A stretch of 64,000 nt of DNA from Gordonia terrae (GTDB lineage: Bacteria; Actinomycetota; Actinomycetes; Mycobacteriales; Mycobacteriaceae): the NCBI RefSeq assembly GCF_001698225.1, contig NZ_CP016594.1, forward strand, positions 4,650,001 to 4,714,000, written 5' to 3'. Below the pieces are notes generated by a model that searched no databases, was not told the DNA's origin, and saw nothing but the letters and a program-made list of their open reading frames with translations. Both the position numbers and the translations under genes were made by a program. Shown in pieces: positions 37,956 to 45,488 of this stretch; position 1 is the first letter of the stretch; each line of letters starts with the position of its first letter.

Positions 37956-39110
37956 TCAACCGATCCCGTGTACGGCGAAGTAGGCGGCGGCGCGGCGTGC
38001 GGTGCTCTCGGGATCGACGAACAGTCCGATCCCGTCGGCCTCCCGCACGAGGTCGGCCAGGTGGACCAGAGTGCGCCCGGCCTCGAAGCCGCCGATCATC
38101 CGGAAATGCGACTGCTGCCCGTTGAGGTAGGCGAGCCATGCCACACCGACCTTGTAGTACTGCGTGGGTGCGGCGAAAATCAGCCGGGCGAGCGGCTCGG
38201 TCGGGCCGAGGATCTTCCGGAAACCCGCGACGTCGTCGGCGTCCAGGCGTGCAAAGGCGGCCGATGCGTACGGCCCCAGCGCCGCGAACGCGCCCAGCAA
38301 CGCGTCGCTGTGCCCGTCGTCGTCACCGGCGATCATGTCGACGTAGTTGTAATCGTCGCCGGTGTAGACCCGCACTCCGTCCGGAAGCCGTTGTCGCAGC
38401 CTGACCTCGAGTGCCGGATCGAGCAGTGACACCTTGATGCCCCGGACCCGCTCGGCGTGCGCGCCGATGATGTCGACGACGGTGTCCATTGCCGTGTACG
38501 GGTCTCGATGTCCCCAGTAACCGTCCAGTGCGGGATCGAAAACCGCTCCCAGCCAATGCAGGACGACCGGACGCCGCGCCTGCGTGAGCACCTTGTCGTA
38601 CACGGCGAGGTAGTCGTCGGGGCCACTCGCCGCGGTCGCCAGATGTCGGCTCGCCATGAGCACGCAGTCACCTCCGAATGCTTCGATCGCCGAGAGCTGT
38701 TCAAGGTAGGCATCGGCGATCTCGGTGGTGGACGGACGCTCCGTGGTGATCTGATCAGTGCCGATCCCGACCACCACACGTCCACCGAGATGCCGGGCCT
38801 CGTCCAGTGTCCGCGAGGCGAGTTCCCGCGCGCCTTGCCAATTCAGGCCCATGCCGCGCTGCGAGGTGTCCATCGCCTCGGCGACCCCCAATCCGAGAGA
38901 CCACAGGTCACGCCGTAACCGCAGGGTTGCATCCCAGTCGATCTGGTCGCCACCACCGGCCGCGGACGCCCGTCGGGGATCGGCGACGACGTGGGCTGCT
39001 GCGAAGACGTCGCGACTCCGTGGCGGGGTCGCGACCGTCGCGAGGGTCGCCGGTGCTCCGAGGAGATGCACCGAGGTACCCGTGGCTGTCGGCAGGGTCA
39101 GCGTGGTCAT
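37956..39110 (-). CDS. DUF993 protein, dihydrodipicolinate synthase/aldolase-like
   Basis: A 384-residue TIM-barrel protein assigned from recognisable DUF993 features: MGLNWQGARELASRTLDEA, VVVGIGTDQI, VLHWLGAVFDPAL. RVRGIKVSLLD occupies the position of the Schiff-base lysine (GIK) of class I lyases such as dihydrodipicolinate synthase. A C-C bond cleavage or condensation on a keto-acid is therefore the best guess. It heads an operon with the isomerase-like gene, under operator F. Biochemical roles of DUF993 are, to my knowledge, not established. Confidence 0.75.
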   Translation of the reverse strand: MTTLTLPTATGTSVHLLGAPATLATVATPPRSRDVFAAAHVVADPRRASAAGGGDQIDWDATLRLRRDLWSLGLGVAEAMDTSQRGMGLNWQGARELASRTLDEARHLGGRVVVGIGTDQITTERPSTTEIADAYLEQLSAIEAFGGDCVLMASRHLATAASGPDDYLAVYDKVLTQARRPVVLHWLGAVFDPALDGYWGHRDPYTAMDTVVDIIGAHAERVRGIKVSLLDPALEVRLRQRLPDGVRVYTGDDYNYVDMIAGDDDGHSDALLGAFAALGPYASAAFARLDADDVAGFRKILGPTEPLARLIFAAPTQYYKVGVAWLAYLNGQQSHFRMIGGFEAGRTLVHLADLVREADGIGLFVDPESTARRAAAYFAVHGIG

Positions 39111-39118
39111 GACACTCC

Positions 39119-39134
39119 TGTAATCGCTTTCTTG
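39119..39134. promoter_or_regulatory. LacI-type operator F, between the DUF993 and SDR operons
   Basis: TGTAATCGCTTTCTTG lies 9 bases before the DUF993 start codon, in the divergent promoter region shared with the plus-strand SDR-glycerate kinase unit. A looser AGAAAACAGTTTCT at 39206-39219 may be a second contact, but it lacks the central CG. Confidence 0.7.
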
Positions 39135-39265
39135 CGGATTGACACACGAAGCCTATACCCTCTGAATATCGAGGTAAAGACCGTTCGTCTTCGCAACCTC
39201 GGTCCAGAAAACAGTTTCTAGGCGGTGTGCCGAACCCACCGCCATCCCCCGACGAAAGGGCTTCG

Positions 39266-40024
39266 ATGGCCGACACGCAGAGGGTCGGGGCTCGCGAGAG
39301 CCTGGCCGGTAAGACAGCGATCGTCACGGGCGCCGCGGGCGGCATCGGATCAGCGATCGCGGCCGGTCTGACCCGCGAAGGGATGCACGTCGTGGGCCTC
39401 GACGCCGACGGGCGGGTCGACGACCTGATGGGATCGATGGGCGGCTCGGCGGTGTGCGGTGACCTGACCGACGCCGCGGTCAGCCAGGCCGCGATCGACG
39501 CCGCGATCACCCGCACCGGGCGGCTCGACGTGATCGTGAACGCAGCCGGGATCCAGAAGCGGACCGACGCGATCGACATCTCCGACGACGACTTCGATCG
39601 GCTGCTCGAGGTGAATGTGTCGTCGGCGTTCCGGCTGATCCGCCAGGCCACCAAGAGCCTTGTCGAGACGAAGGGCAGCGTGGTCAACGTCGCCTCCCTG
39701 TCCGCCGACCGCGCCGTACCCGGGATCGTCCCCTACGGCGCGACGAAATCCGCACTGACACAACTGAGCAAGGGGCTTGCCGTCGAACTGGGCAAGTACG
39801 GAATCCGGGTCAATGCCGTGGCCCCGGGTTACATCGAGACCGCGATGACCGCAGATGTACTCGGCGAGGCCGAGTTCCGCGATGCCAAACTCACACGCAT
39901 TCCGCTACAACGCTTCGCCGACGGTGACGACGTGGCCGACGTCGTGACGTTCCTCGTCTCGGACGCCGCACGGTACGTCACCGGCGTCGTCCTGCCGGTC
40001 GACGGCGGTTACTCGATCACGTGA
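39266..40024 (+). CDS. Short-chain dehydrogenase/reductase (sugar-acid type)
   Basis: A 252-residue classical SDR. The cofactor motif is TGAAGGIGSAIA, then NAAGIQ, serine in VASLS, and the catalytic tyrosine/lysine pair YGATK; it ends PVDGGYSIT. Sequences of this kind oxidise secondary alcohols of gluconate or deoxygluconate-type acids. The ATG at 39266, with AAAGGG before it, is preferred to a GTG at 39227. Its stop overlaps the glycerate kinase start (GTGA). It is divergent from the DUF993 operon. Confidence 0.88.
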   Translation: MADTQRVGARESLAGKTAIVTGAAGGIGSAIAAGLTREGMHVVGLDADGRVDDLMGSMGGSAVCGDLTDAAVSQAAIDAAITRTGRLDVIVNAAGIQKRTDAIDISDDDFDRLLEVNVSSAFRLIRQATKSLVETKGSVVNVASLSADRAVPGIVPYGATKSALTQLSKGLAVELGKYGIRVNAVAPGYIETAMTADVLGEAEFRDAKLTRIPLQRFADGDDVADVVTFLVSDAARYVTGVVLPVDGGYSIT

Positions 40025-41196
40025 ACCGACAGGTCCCGGCGGCGACGCCACCGGCCGAGGCCTCGCGAGCCCCGACACCGTGGCACGTCGTCGTCGCACC
40101 GGATTCGTTCAAGGGCAGTGCATCCGCGCACGAGATCGCGGCGGCGATCACCACCGGCTGGCTGCAGGCCCGCCCGTCCGACCGTCTGACCGTGCTGCCC
40201 CAGGCGGACGGTGGCGAAGGGACGCTGTCGGCGATCGCCTCGTCGACCGCGGACTCGCGCTGGCACGTCGTCGGCAGACCGGTGTGCGGACCAGACCGCC
40301 GGCCCGTCGAAGCCCGCTGGCTCGAACTGCCCGGTTCGGTCGCCGTCATCGAACTCGCGGAGTCGAGCGGCCTTCCCCTGATGGCGCACCCGGCGCCGAC
40401 CCGGGCGACGACCCGCGGGCTGGGACAGGTGATCATGGCCGTTCTGAGCACCGGCGCACGTCGAATAGTCGTCGGCCTGGGCGGATCGGCATCGACCGAC
40501 GGCGGGGTCGGGGCCCTGCTCGAACTGGGCCTGCGCCTCTATGACGACGACGATCGGCCGGTCCACGTCGTCGATGCGCTCGATCTCGAACGCGTGACCC
40601 GAATCGACTCCACCGGACTCGCCGCCCTCCCACCCGATGGGGTCGAGATCCTGACCGACACGACGGCCACATTGTGCGGACCGGCCGGGGCGGCACACAC
40701 GTTCGGCGCACAGAAGGGCGCCGACCAGCCGACGCGTCGGGCTCTGGACCGTGCGTTACACCACTTCGGCGGTGTCATGGCAGACCATTTCGGGATCAGC
40801 GCAACACAACCCGGCGCCGGCGCCGCGGGCGGAACCGGCTTCGGACTCCTGGCGTGGGGAGCGACGCAGGCCCCCGGGGCACTGCGGGTCAACGAGCTCA
40901 CCGGATTGACCGCGGCACTGCCCACCGCAGATCTCGTCATCACCGGCGAGGGCTGCTACGACCGCACCTCGTCGACCGGGAAACTCGTGGGAACCGTCCT
41001 CCGGCACTGCGCCGAACGAGGTGTGCGTTCGCTGGTTGTGGCCGGACGGTTCGACGCCCGCCCGCCGGACCTCGCGGTGGAACTGTCGGCGGTGGCCGGT
41101 TCGGCGGAGGCCGCCATGGCGGATCCCACCGCGCACGCGGCCGCGGCGGTCAGGGGGGTGGCCACGTCCGTCAACGAAGCGAAACCGATTTCTTGA
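40021..41196 (+). CDS. Glycerate kinase (GlxK/GarK family)
   Basis: Phosphorylates D-glycerate, feeding it into lower glycolysis. It has 391 residues. APDSFKGSASAHEIA, PQADGGEGTLSAI, VGLGGSASTDGG and VITGEGCYDRTSSTGK are all family signatures. The GTG at 40021 overlaps the upstream SDR stop, so the two are coupled. Its presence is the strongest clue that the island's pathway ends in glycerate. Confidence 0.93.
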   Translation: MNRQVPAATPPAEASRAPTPWHVVVAPDSFKGSASAHEIAAAITTGWLQARPSDRLTVLPQADGGEGTLSAIASSTADSRWHVVGRPVCGPDRRPVEARWLELPGSVAVIELAESSGLPLMAHPAPTRATTRGLGQVIMAVLSTGARRIVVGLGGSASTDGGVGALLELGLRLYDDDDRPVHVVDALDLERVTRIDSTGLAALPPDGVEILTDTTATLCGPAGAAHTFGAQKGADQPTRRALDRALHHFGGVMADHFGISATQPGAGAAGGTGFGLLAWGATQAPGALRVNELTGLTAALPTADLVITGEGCYDRTSSTGKLVGTVLRHCAERGVRSLVVAGRFDARPPDLAVELSAVAGSAEAAMADPTAHAAAAVRGVATSVNEAKPIS

Positions 41197-41259
41197 TTCC
41201 CGTTGCAGCCGGCCCGACGCCGGCGGCCGCCGGGCCGAGCCGATGAGGAGTACGACGAC

Positions 41260-41718
41260 ATGACCGACCCGATCGCAACCAACTCCACTCCCCTGAGTCT
41301 GCACGTAGGGGACACCGCGACCTTCACCAAGACCGTCGGCGAATACGACGTATACGGATTCGCGGGCATCACCGGCGATTTCGCGCGCAATCACATCGAC
41401 CGCTCGTACATGGAGGCCGGTTCCTACGGCGAGCGCATCGCCCACGGAGTCCTGATCCTGGGTCTGTCCTCGACTGCGTCGACCGAGATCGCGGCACGTG
41501 CCGGCGAGCGCGCGGTGTCCTACGGCTACGACCGTGTCCGCTTCGTCGCGCCGGTCTTCCTCGGGGACACGGTCACCATCACCTACACAGTCGACCGGAT
41601 CGATGATGCCGACCAGAAGTCGCACTCGTCGATCGTCGCGACGAATCAGCGCGGCGAGACCTGCATGGTGGCCACCCATGTCCTGAAGTTCCTGCCGCAC
41701 AACGATTCCGCATCCTGA
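41260..41718 (+). CDS. MaoC-family (R)-specific enoyl-CoA hydratase
   Basis: A 152-residue hot-dog-fold enzyme. FAGITGDFARNHIDRSYME contains the hydratase motif with catalytic Asp and His, followed by RIAHGVLILGLSS. It adds water across the double bond of an enoyl-CoA and would act after the acyl-CoA dehydrogenase of the same island. The ATG at 41260 has GAGGAG 9 bases upstream. It lies 63 bases after glycerate kinase and 60 before the second CoA-transferase. Confidence 0.88.
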   Translation: MTDPIATNSTPLSLHVGDTATFTKTVGEYDVYGFAGITGDFARNHIDRSYMEAGSYGERIAHGVLILGLSSTASTEIAARAGERAVSYGYDRVRFVAPVFLGDTVTITYTVDRIDDADQKSHSSIVATNQRGETCMVATHVLKFLPHNDSAS

Positions 41719-41778
41719 GCCGTCCGCCTCGACGACCCACCCCGACCACCCGATCCGTCCGTCCCACCAGGAGAGCTC

Positions 41779-43395
41779 GTGCACACACCTCGAATCCTCA
41801 CCGCCCGCCAGGCTGCCGACCTGATCCACGACGGCGACACCATCACGGTCAGCTCCTCGTCGGGTCTCGGCTGCCCGGACGCCGTCCTCGCCGGTATCGG
41901 CACACGGTTCGACGAGACCCGTTCGCCCGCCGGGATCACCAGCGTTCACAGCATTGCCGCGGGCGACATGTGGGGGATCAAGGGCATCGACCATCTCGCC
42001 CGTCCCGGCCTGCTCCGCCGCGTCGTCGCCGGTTCCTATCCGTCCGGTCCGTCGAGCGCCGACCCCCCCGCGATCTGGCAGATGATCGAGAACAACGAGG
42101 TCGAGGCCTACAACCTTCCGTCGGGCATTCTGTTCCAGCTCCATCGGGCCGCGGCCGCCAAGCAGCCCGGGGTGCTGTCGCAGGTCGGCATCGACACCTT
42201 CGTCGACCCCCGCGTCGGAGCCGGACGGATGAACACCATCACGCCGAACGCCTACGTCCGGGTGCAGGAGATCGACGACCAGGAGTGGCTGTTCTACGAG
42301 GCGCTGGTTCCCGACGTCGCCGTCATCCGCGCGACCACCGCCGACACCCACGGCAACCTCACCTTCGAAGAAGAGGCCTCGCCCCTGGGTGCGCTCGACC
42401 TCGCCTACGCCGCACACAACAACGGCGGGGTGGTCATCGCGCAGGTGAAGTACCTGGCCGAGGGCGGCAGTCTCGCACCGCAGGCGGTCCGGGTACCCGG
42501 CATCCTCGTCGACGCCATCGTCGTCGTGCCCGACCAGCTACAGACCACCCAGACCCCGTACGACCCCGCCATCTCGGGTGAGCTGCGACGCCCACTGAGC
42601 ACCCTCGACCCCGTCCCCTTCTCCTTGGAGAAGATCATGGCGCGTCGCGCCGCTGCGGAGTTGCGATCCGGCGAGATCGCCAACATAGGTTTCGGCGTCT
42701 CGGCACTCGTCCCCCACGTTCTCGTGGAAGAAGGTCTTCCACAGGCAGTCTCGTGGGTGATCGAACAGGGCGCGGTCGGCGGTGTCCCGCTGCTCGACTT
42801 CGTTTTCGGCGTATCGCAGAACCCCGACGCGATCATGCAGAGCTCGGATCAGTTCACGCTGTTGCAGGGAGGCGGGTTCGAGCATTCGCTGCTCTCGTTC
42901 CTCGAGATCGATCGGCACGGCAACGTCAACGTGCACAGCCTGCCCAAGCGGCGTCATGTCACCGCGGGCCTCGGCGGCTTCGTCGACATCACCACGGGAG
43001 CACCCTCGATCGTCTTCGTCGGCTCGTTCACCGCGGGCCGTCGTGACATCGGGATCGGGAACGGCCGGCTGGACATCCGAGCCGACGGTCCGCACACCAA
43101 ACTGGTCGCCGACGTCGACTCACCGACCTTCTCGGGCCGGCGAGCGATCGAGAAGGGTCAGCGGGTCCTCTATGTCACCGAGCGTGCGGTCCTCGAACTC
43201 CGGCCGGCAGGCATCACCGTCGTCGAGATCGCTCCCGGCGTGGATCTACAGCGCGACGTACTCGACCGCTCGGAGTTCGAGCTCCTCGTCGACCCCGACC
43301 TGCGCACCATGGCCTCGGGCCTGTTCTCGCCGGACCGCATGGGGCTGACCCTCGACCTCCAGCCTGCGCATTCGCGCATCCGCGCGCTGGACTGA
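41779..43395 (+). CDS. Fused two-domain family I CoA-transferase (second copy)
   Basis: A 538-residue enzyme of the same fold as the one at 34346 but only distantly similar to it. VSSSSGLGCPDAVLAGIG marks the N-terminal domain and WVIEQGAVGGVPLL the catalytic glutamate loop of the C-terminal one. The GTG start has AGGAGAGC 5 bases before it. It is the last gene of the SDR-glycerate kinase-MaoC unit. Two CoA-transferases in one regulon suggest that either two acids are activated or one CoA is recovered from a product. Confidence 0.87.
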   Translation: MHTPRILTARQAADLIHDGDTITVSSSSGLGCPDAVLAGIGTRFDETRSPAGITSVHSIAAGDMWGIKGIDHLARPGLLRRVVAGSYPSGPSSADPPAIWQMIENNEVEAYNLPSGILFQLHRAAAAKQPGVLSQVGIDTFVDPRVGAGRMNTITPNAYVRVQEIDDQEWLFYEALVPDVAVIRATTADTHGNLTFEEEASPLGALDLAYAAHNNGGVVIAQVKYLAEGGSLAPQAVRVPGILVDAIVVVPDQLQTTQTPYDPAISGELRRPLSTLDPVPFSLEKIMARRAAAELRSGEIANIGFGVSALVPHVLVEEGLPQAVSWVIEQGAVGGVPLLDFVFGVSQNPDAIMQSSDQFTLLQGGGFEHSLLSFLEIDRHGNVNVHSLPKRRHVTAGLGGFVDITTGAPSIVFVGSFTAGRRDIGIGNGRLDIRADGPHTKLVADVDSPTFSGRRAIEKGQRVLYVTERAVLELRPAGITVVEIAPGVDLQRDVLDRSEFELLVDPDLRTMASGLFSPDRMGLTLDLQPAHSRIRALD

Positions 43396-43420
43396 GGACA
43401 CCCGGACCGAGGCCGGACCG

Positions 43421-43921
43421 TCAGGCCACGCGGTGCCGCTGCTCGGCGAGAACCGGCAGGATCTGTTCGCGGATGCGCACTTCGGTGGCCGCGCCGTCGA
43501 TCGGGACCAGGATCACCGCGTCGGCGACCTCGGCCGCGTAGATGTCGCGGACCAGCGTGATCAGTCCGTGGGTGGTCCCGATGTAGCGGATGGTCCCGGA
43601 GCTCGCCTCCGACGACGCGACCACCGCGGCAGCGGCCGCCGCACGCGCCGACGCGGCATCCGGCGCGACGGCCACCTCCACCTCCAGGGCGACAACGAAT
43701 CTCGCTTGATCGTGGCTGCCGGCCCGGAGCAGGGAACGCGCCCGCTGCGCATCGCGAAGGGTCTCGCGTCGCACGACGATCGGAAATGTCTGTGCCAGTT
43801 CGTCTCCGGCGACGGCGACCTGAAATCCCGGCCGGCCGATGCTGATCGGGGCCGTCGGTGGGGATGTCGGTGCGGGGACCACGGTGCCGCGGTCTGCACG
43901 TGCGTCGAGTTCGATGGTCAT
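43421..43921 (-). CDS. Orphan fragment-like protein resembling the C-terminal part of a luciferase-type oxidoreductase
   Basis: A 166-residue protein. A low-complexity head leads to FQVAVAGDELAQTFPIVVRRE and FVVALEVEVAVAPDAASA; then YIGTTHGLITLVRDIYAAEV followed by DAVILVPIDGA looks like the end of an LLM flavin monooxygenase barrel (the part normally reading PE.LAD.L......GVDG..L). The first two thirds of such an enzyme are missing, but the reading frame, start and coupling are intact, so it may be a real stand-alone domain. It overlaps the aminotransferase stop (ATGA) and shares its riboswitch. Function unknown. Confidence 0.55.
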   Translation of the reverse strand: MTIELDARADRGTVVPAPTSPPTAPISIGRPGFQVAVAGDELAQTFPIVVRRETLRDAQRARSLLRAGSHDQARFVVALEVEVAVAPDAASARAAAAAAVVASSEASSGTIRYIGTTHGLITLVRDIYAAEVADAVILVPIDGAATEVRIREQILPVLAEQRHRVA

Positions 43922-45273
43922 CGTGTCACCCCTCGTTCGAGTTCGGTCGGATCGTCTGTTCGGTCAGTGCTTGCGGTCAGGGCGCGTAGCGCGTCGAGCA
44001 GCCGGTCGATGTCATCGGAGGTGGTTCCCGCGCCGAAACTCGCGCGAACCGCGCCGGCCGGATGACCGAGACGTCTGAGCAGCGGGTGGGCACAGAACCG
44101 GCCGTCGCGCACACCGATGCCGTGTTGTGCACTCAGATACTCCGCGACGACCCGCGGTGCGATGCCGTCGACGGTGAAGCCCGCGATGCCGACCCGATCG
44201 GTGGAGTCGGCGAAGATCCGCAACGGCCGCACCCCGTCGATCGCGGCCAGTCCCCCGTCGAGACGCTCGGACAGGCGCGCCTCGTGCAACCCGATCGCCT
44301 CCGGCCCGAGGTCGGCGAGTGCGCGACAGGCCCGGGCGATCGACACCGCGCCGAGCACGTTCGGCGAGCCGGCCTCGTGGCGGGCGGCCCCGGTGTGCCA
44401 GGTGACCCCACCGGCACTCGGACCCAGGTCGACGTCGGCGGTCGCACCGCCGCCGGCAAGGTAGGCATCGGCGGCGTCGAACCAGTCCCGGCGGCCGATC
44501 AGGACTCCGGCGCCGAAGGGCGCGTACGCCTTGTGTCCGGAGAAGGCCAGGTAGTCGATGCCGTGACTGACGATGGCCACGGGTCGGTGCGCGACGAGCT
44601 GCGCGGCGTCGACCAGGATGCGGGCCCCGTGCCGGTGGGCGATCGACGCGAGCCGGCCGATCGGCAGCACCTCGCCGGTGACGTTCGACGCCGCGGTGAC
44701 CGCGAGCAGCGAGGCCGGCGCCGACGCGAGCTCGACCTCGAGCGCGACCAGGGTGTCCTCGATGGTGTCGCAGGCCGGGACGACCCGGGCCCGGTTGCGA
44801 CCGTCGCGCGGCGCGCACCACGGCAGCAGGTTGGCGTGATGCTCGATGTCGAGCACCACGACGTCCCCGGGGGTGATGTGGGCGGCGAGGTTGATGGCGT
44901 CGGTGGTGTTGCGGGTGAAGACGACGGTGTCGTCGACCCGCCCGCGGACGAACTCGCGCACGGTCTCCCGAGCGTCCTCGTACCGGGCGGTCGTGACCTG
45001 CGACAGGTGGCCGGCACCGCGGTGGACACTCGCGTACTCGCCGAGCCCCTCGGCGACCGCGGCGGCCACCGAACTCAGTGCCGGCGCACTCGCCGCGTAA
45101 TCGAGATTGACGTATCGCGTCGTCCCGCCGCCGGCCAACGGTACGGTCACGTCGGCGCCGAGGACCGGGGCGAGACCGGGAACGGCCGGGCGCGCACGGT
45201 GGTCGAGACCGACGACGTGGGCATCGACAGACTCGTGGCCGACAGTTCTCGGTGCTGACAGGACAGCGGTCAT
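43918..45273 (-). CDS. Class V aminotransferase-fold enzyme, cysteine-desulfurase-like
   Basis: A 451-residue PLP enzyme. NLDYAASAPALSSVAAAV starts the fold; the PLP lysine is in AFSGHKAYAPFG; RDGRFCAHPLLRRLG holds a cysteine where group II desulfurases have their catalytic one, so sulphur mobilisation from cysteine or a related thiol is plausible. The ATG at 45273 has GAGGAG 8 bases upstream. A SAM-IV riboswitch lies in the leader, linking expression to S-adenosylmethionine. The next gene is a coupled 166-residue orphan. Confidence 0.85.
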   Translation of the reverse strand: MTAVLSAPRTVGHESVDAHVVGLDHRARPAVPGLAPVLGADVTVPLAGGGTTRYVNLDYAASAPALSSVAAAVAEGLGEYASVHRGAGHLSQVTTARYEDARETVREFVRGRVDDTVVFTRNTTDAINLAAHITPGDVVVLDIEHHANLLPWCAPRDGRNRARVVPACDTIEDTLVALEVELASAPASLLAVTAASNVTGEVLPIGRLASIAHRHGARILVDAAQLVAHRPVAIVSHGIDYLAFSGHKAYAPFGAGVLIGRRDWFDAADAYLAGGGATADVDLGPSAGGVTWHTGAARHEAGSPNVLGAVSIARACRALADLGPEAIGLHEARLSERLDGGLAAIDGVRPLRIFADSTDRVGIAGFTVDGIAPRVVAEYLSAQHGIGVRDGRFCAHPLLRRLGHPAGAVRASFGAGTTSDDIDRLLDALRALTASTDRTDDPTELERGVTR

Positions 45274-45302
45274 GGCAGGAGCTCCTCTGAATTTCCGCGC
45301 TT

Positions 45303-45406
45303 GCCGCGTCCGGTCGGTACGCGGCCAGGTCGTCACCCGGAGCACCCCACCGCGGAGGAGGGTTGCCGACCAGCGAGCCGGGGCTTGTCACTGGCACTCA
45401 TGACCT
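45303..45406 (-). ncRNA. SAM-IV riboswitch
   Basis: From 45406 downward the minus strand reads AGGTCATGAGTGCCAG, then CAAGCCCCGGCT, GGTCGGCAACC, GCGGTGGGGTGC and GGGTGACGACCT. This matches, element for element, the actinobacterial SAM-IV riboswitch I know. AGGTC and GACCT form the P1 stem. A perfect hairpin follows (GCCGCGT/ACGCGGC, 45325-45303) before the ribosome-binding site. A -35 TTGACA at 45443-45438 fits a start near 45407. High SAM should lower expression of the cysteine-desulfurase-like operon. Confidence 0.85.
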
Positions 45407-45466
45407 ACGAACCAGAGTCGTCGATGCCGCGCAGACGTGTCAATTTTCACTCAGCGTGATCCGAAG

Positions 45467-45485
45467 TTAGGGCACACTTACCTGT
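45467..45485. promoter_or_regulatory. IdeR/DtxR-type iron box before isochorismate synthase
   Basis: TTAGGGCACACTTACCTGT agrees with TTAGGTTAGGCTAACCTAA at 12 of 19 positions, including both outer half-sites. It ends three bases before the GTG start. Iron-replete IdeR would repress the gene, as is usual for siderophore synthesis. Confidence 0.55.
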
Positions 45486-45488
45486 AGC

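Noticed and set aside
39206..39219. AGAAAACAGTTTCT as a seventh LacI operator
   Set aside because: It is symmetric and well placed but lacks the central CG common to the other six sites; kept only as a possible weak contact in the operator F entry.
45400..45459. A 19-residue plus-strand ORF (MTYEPESSMPRRRVNFHSA) before isochorismate synthase
   Set aside because: It overlaps the 5' end of the SAM-IV leader on the other strand, has no ribosome-binding site, and its composition is unremarkable; chance is the simplest explanation.
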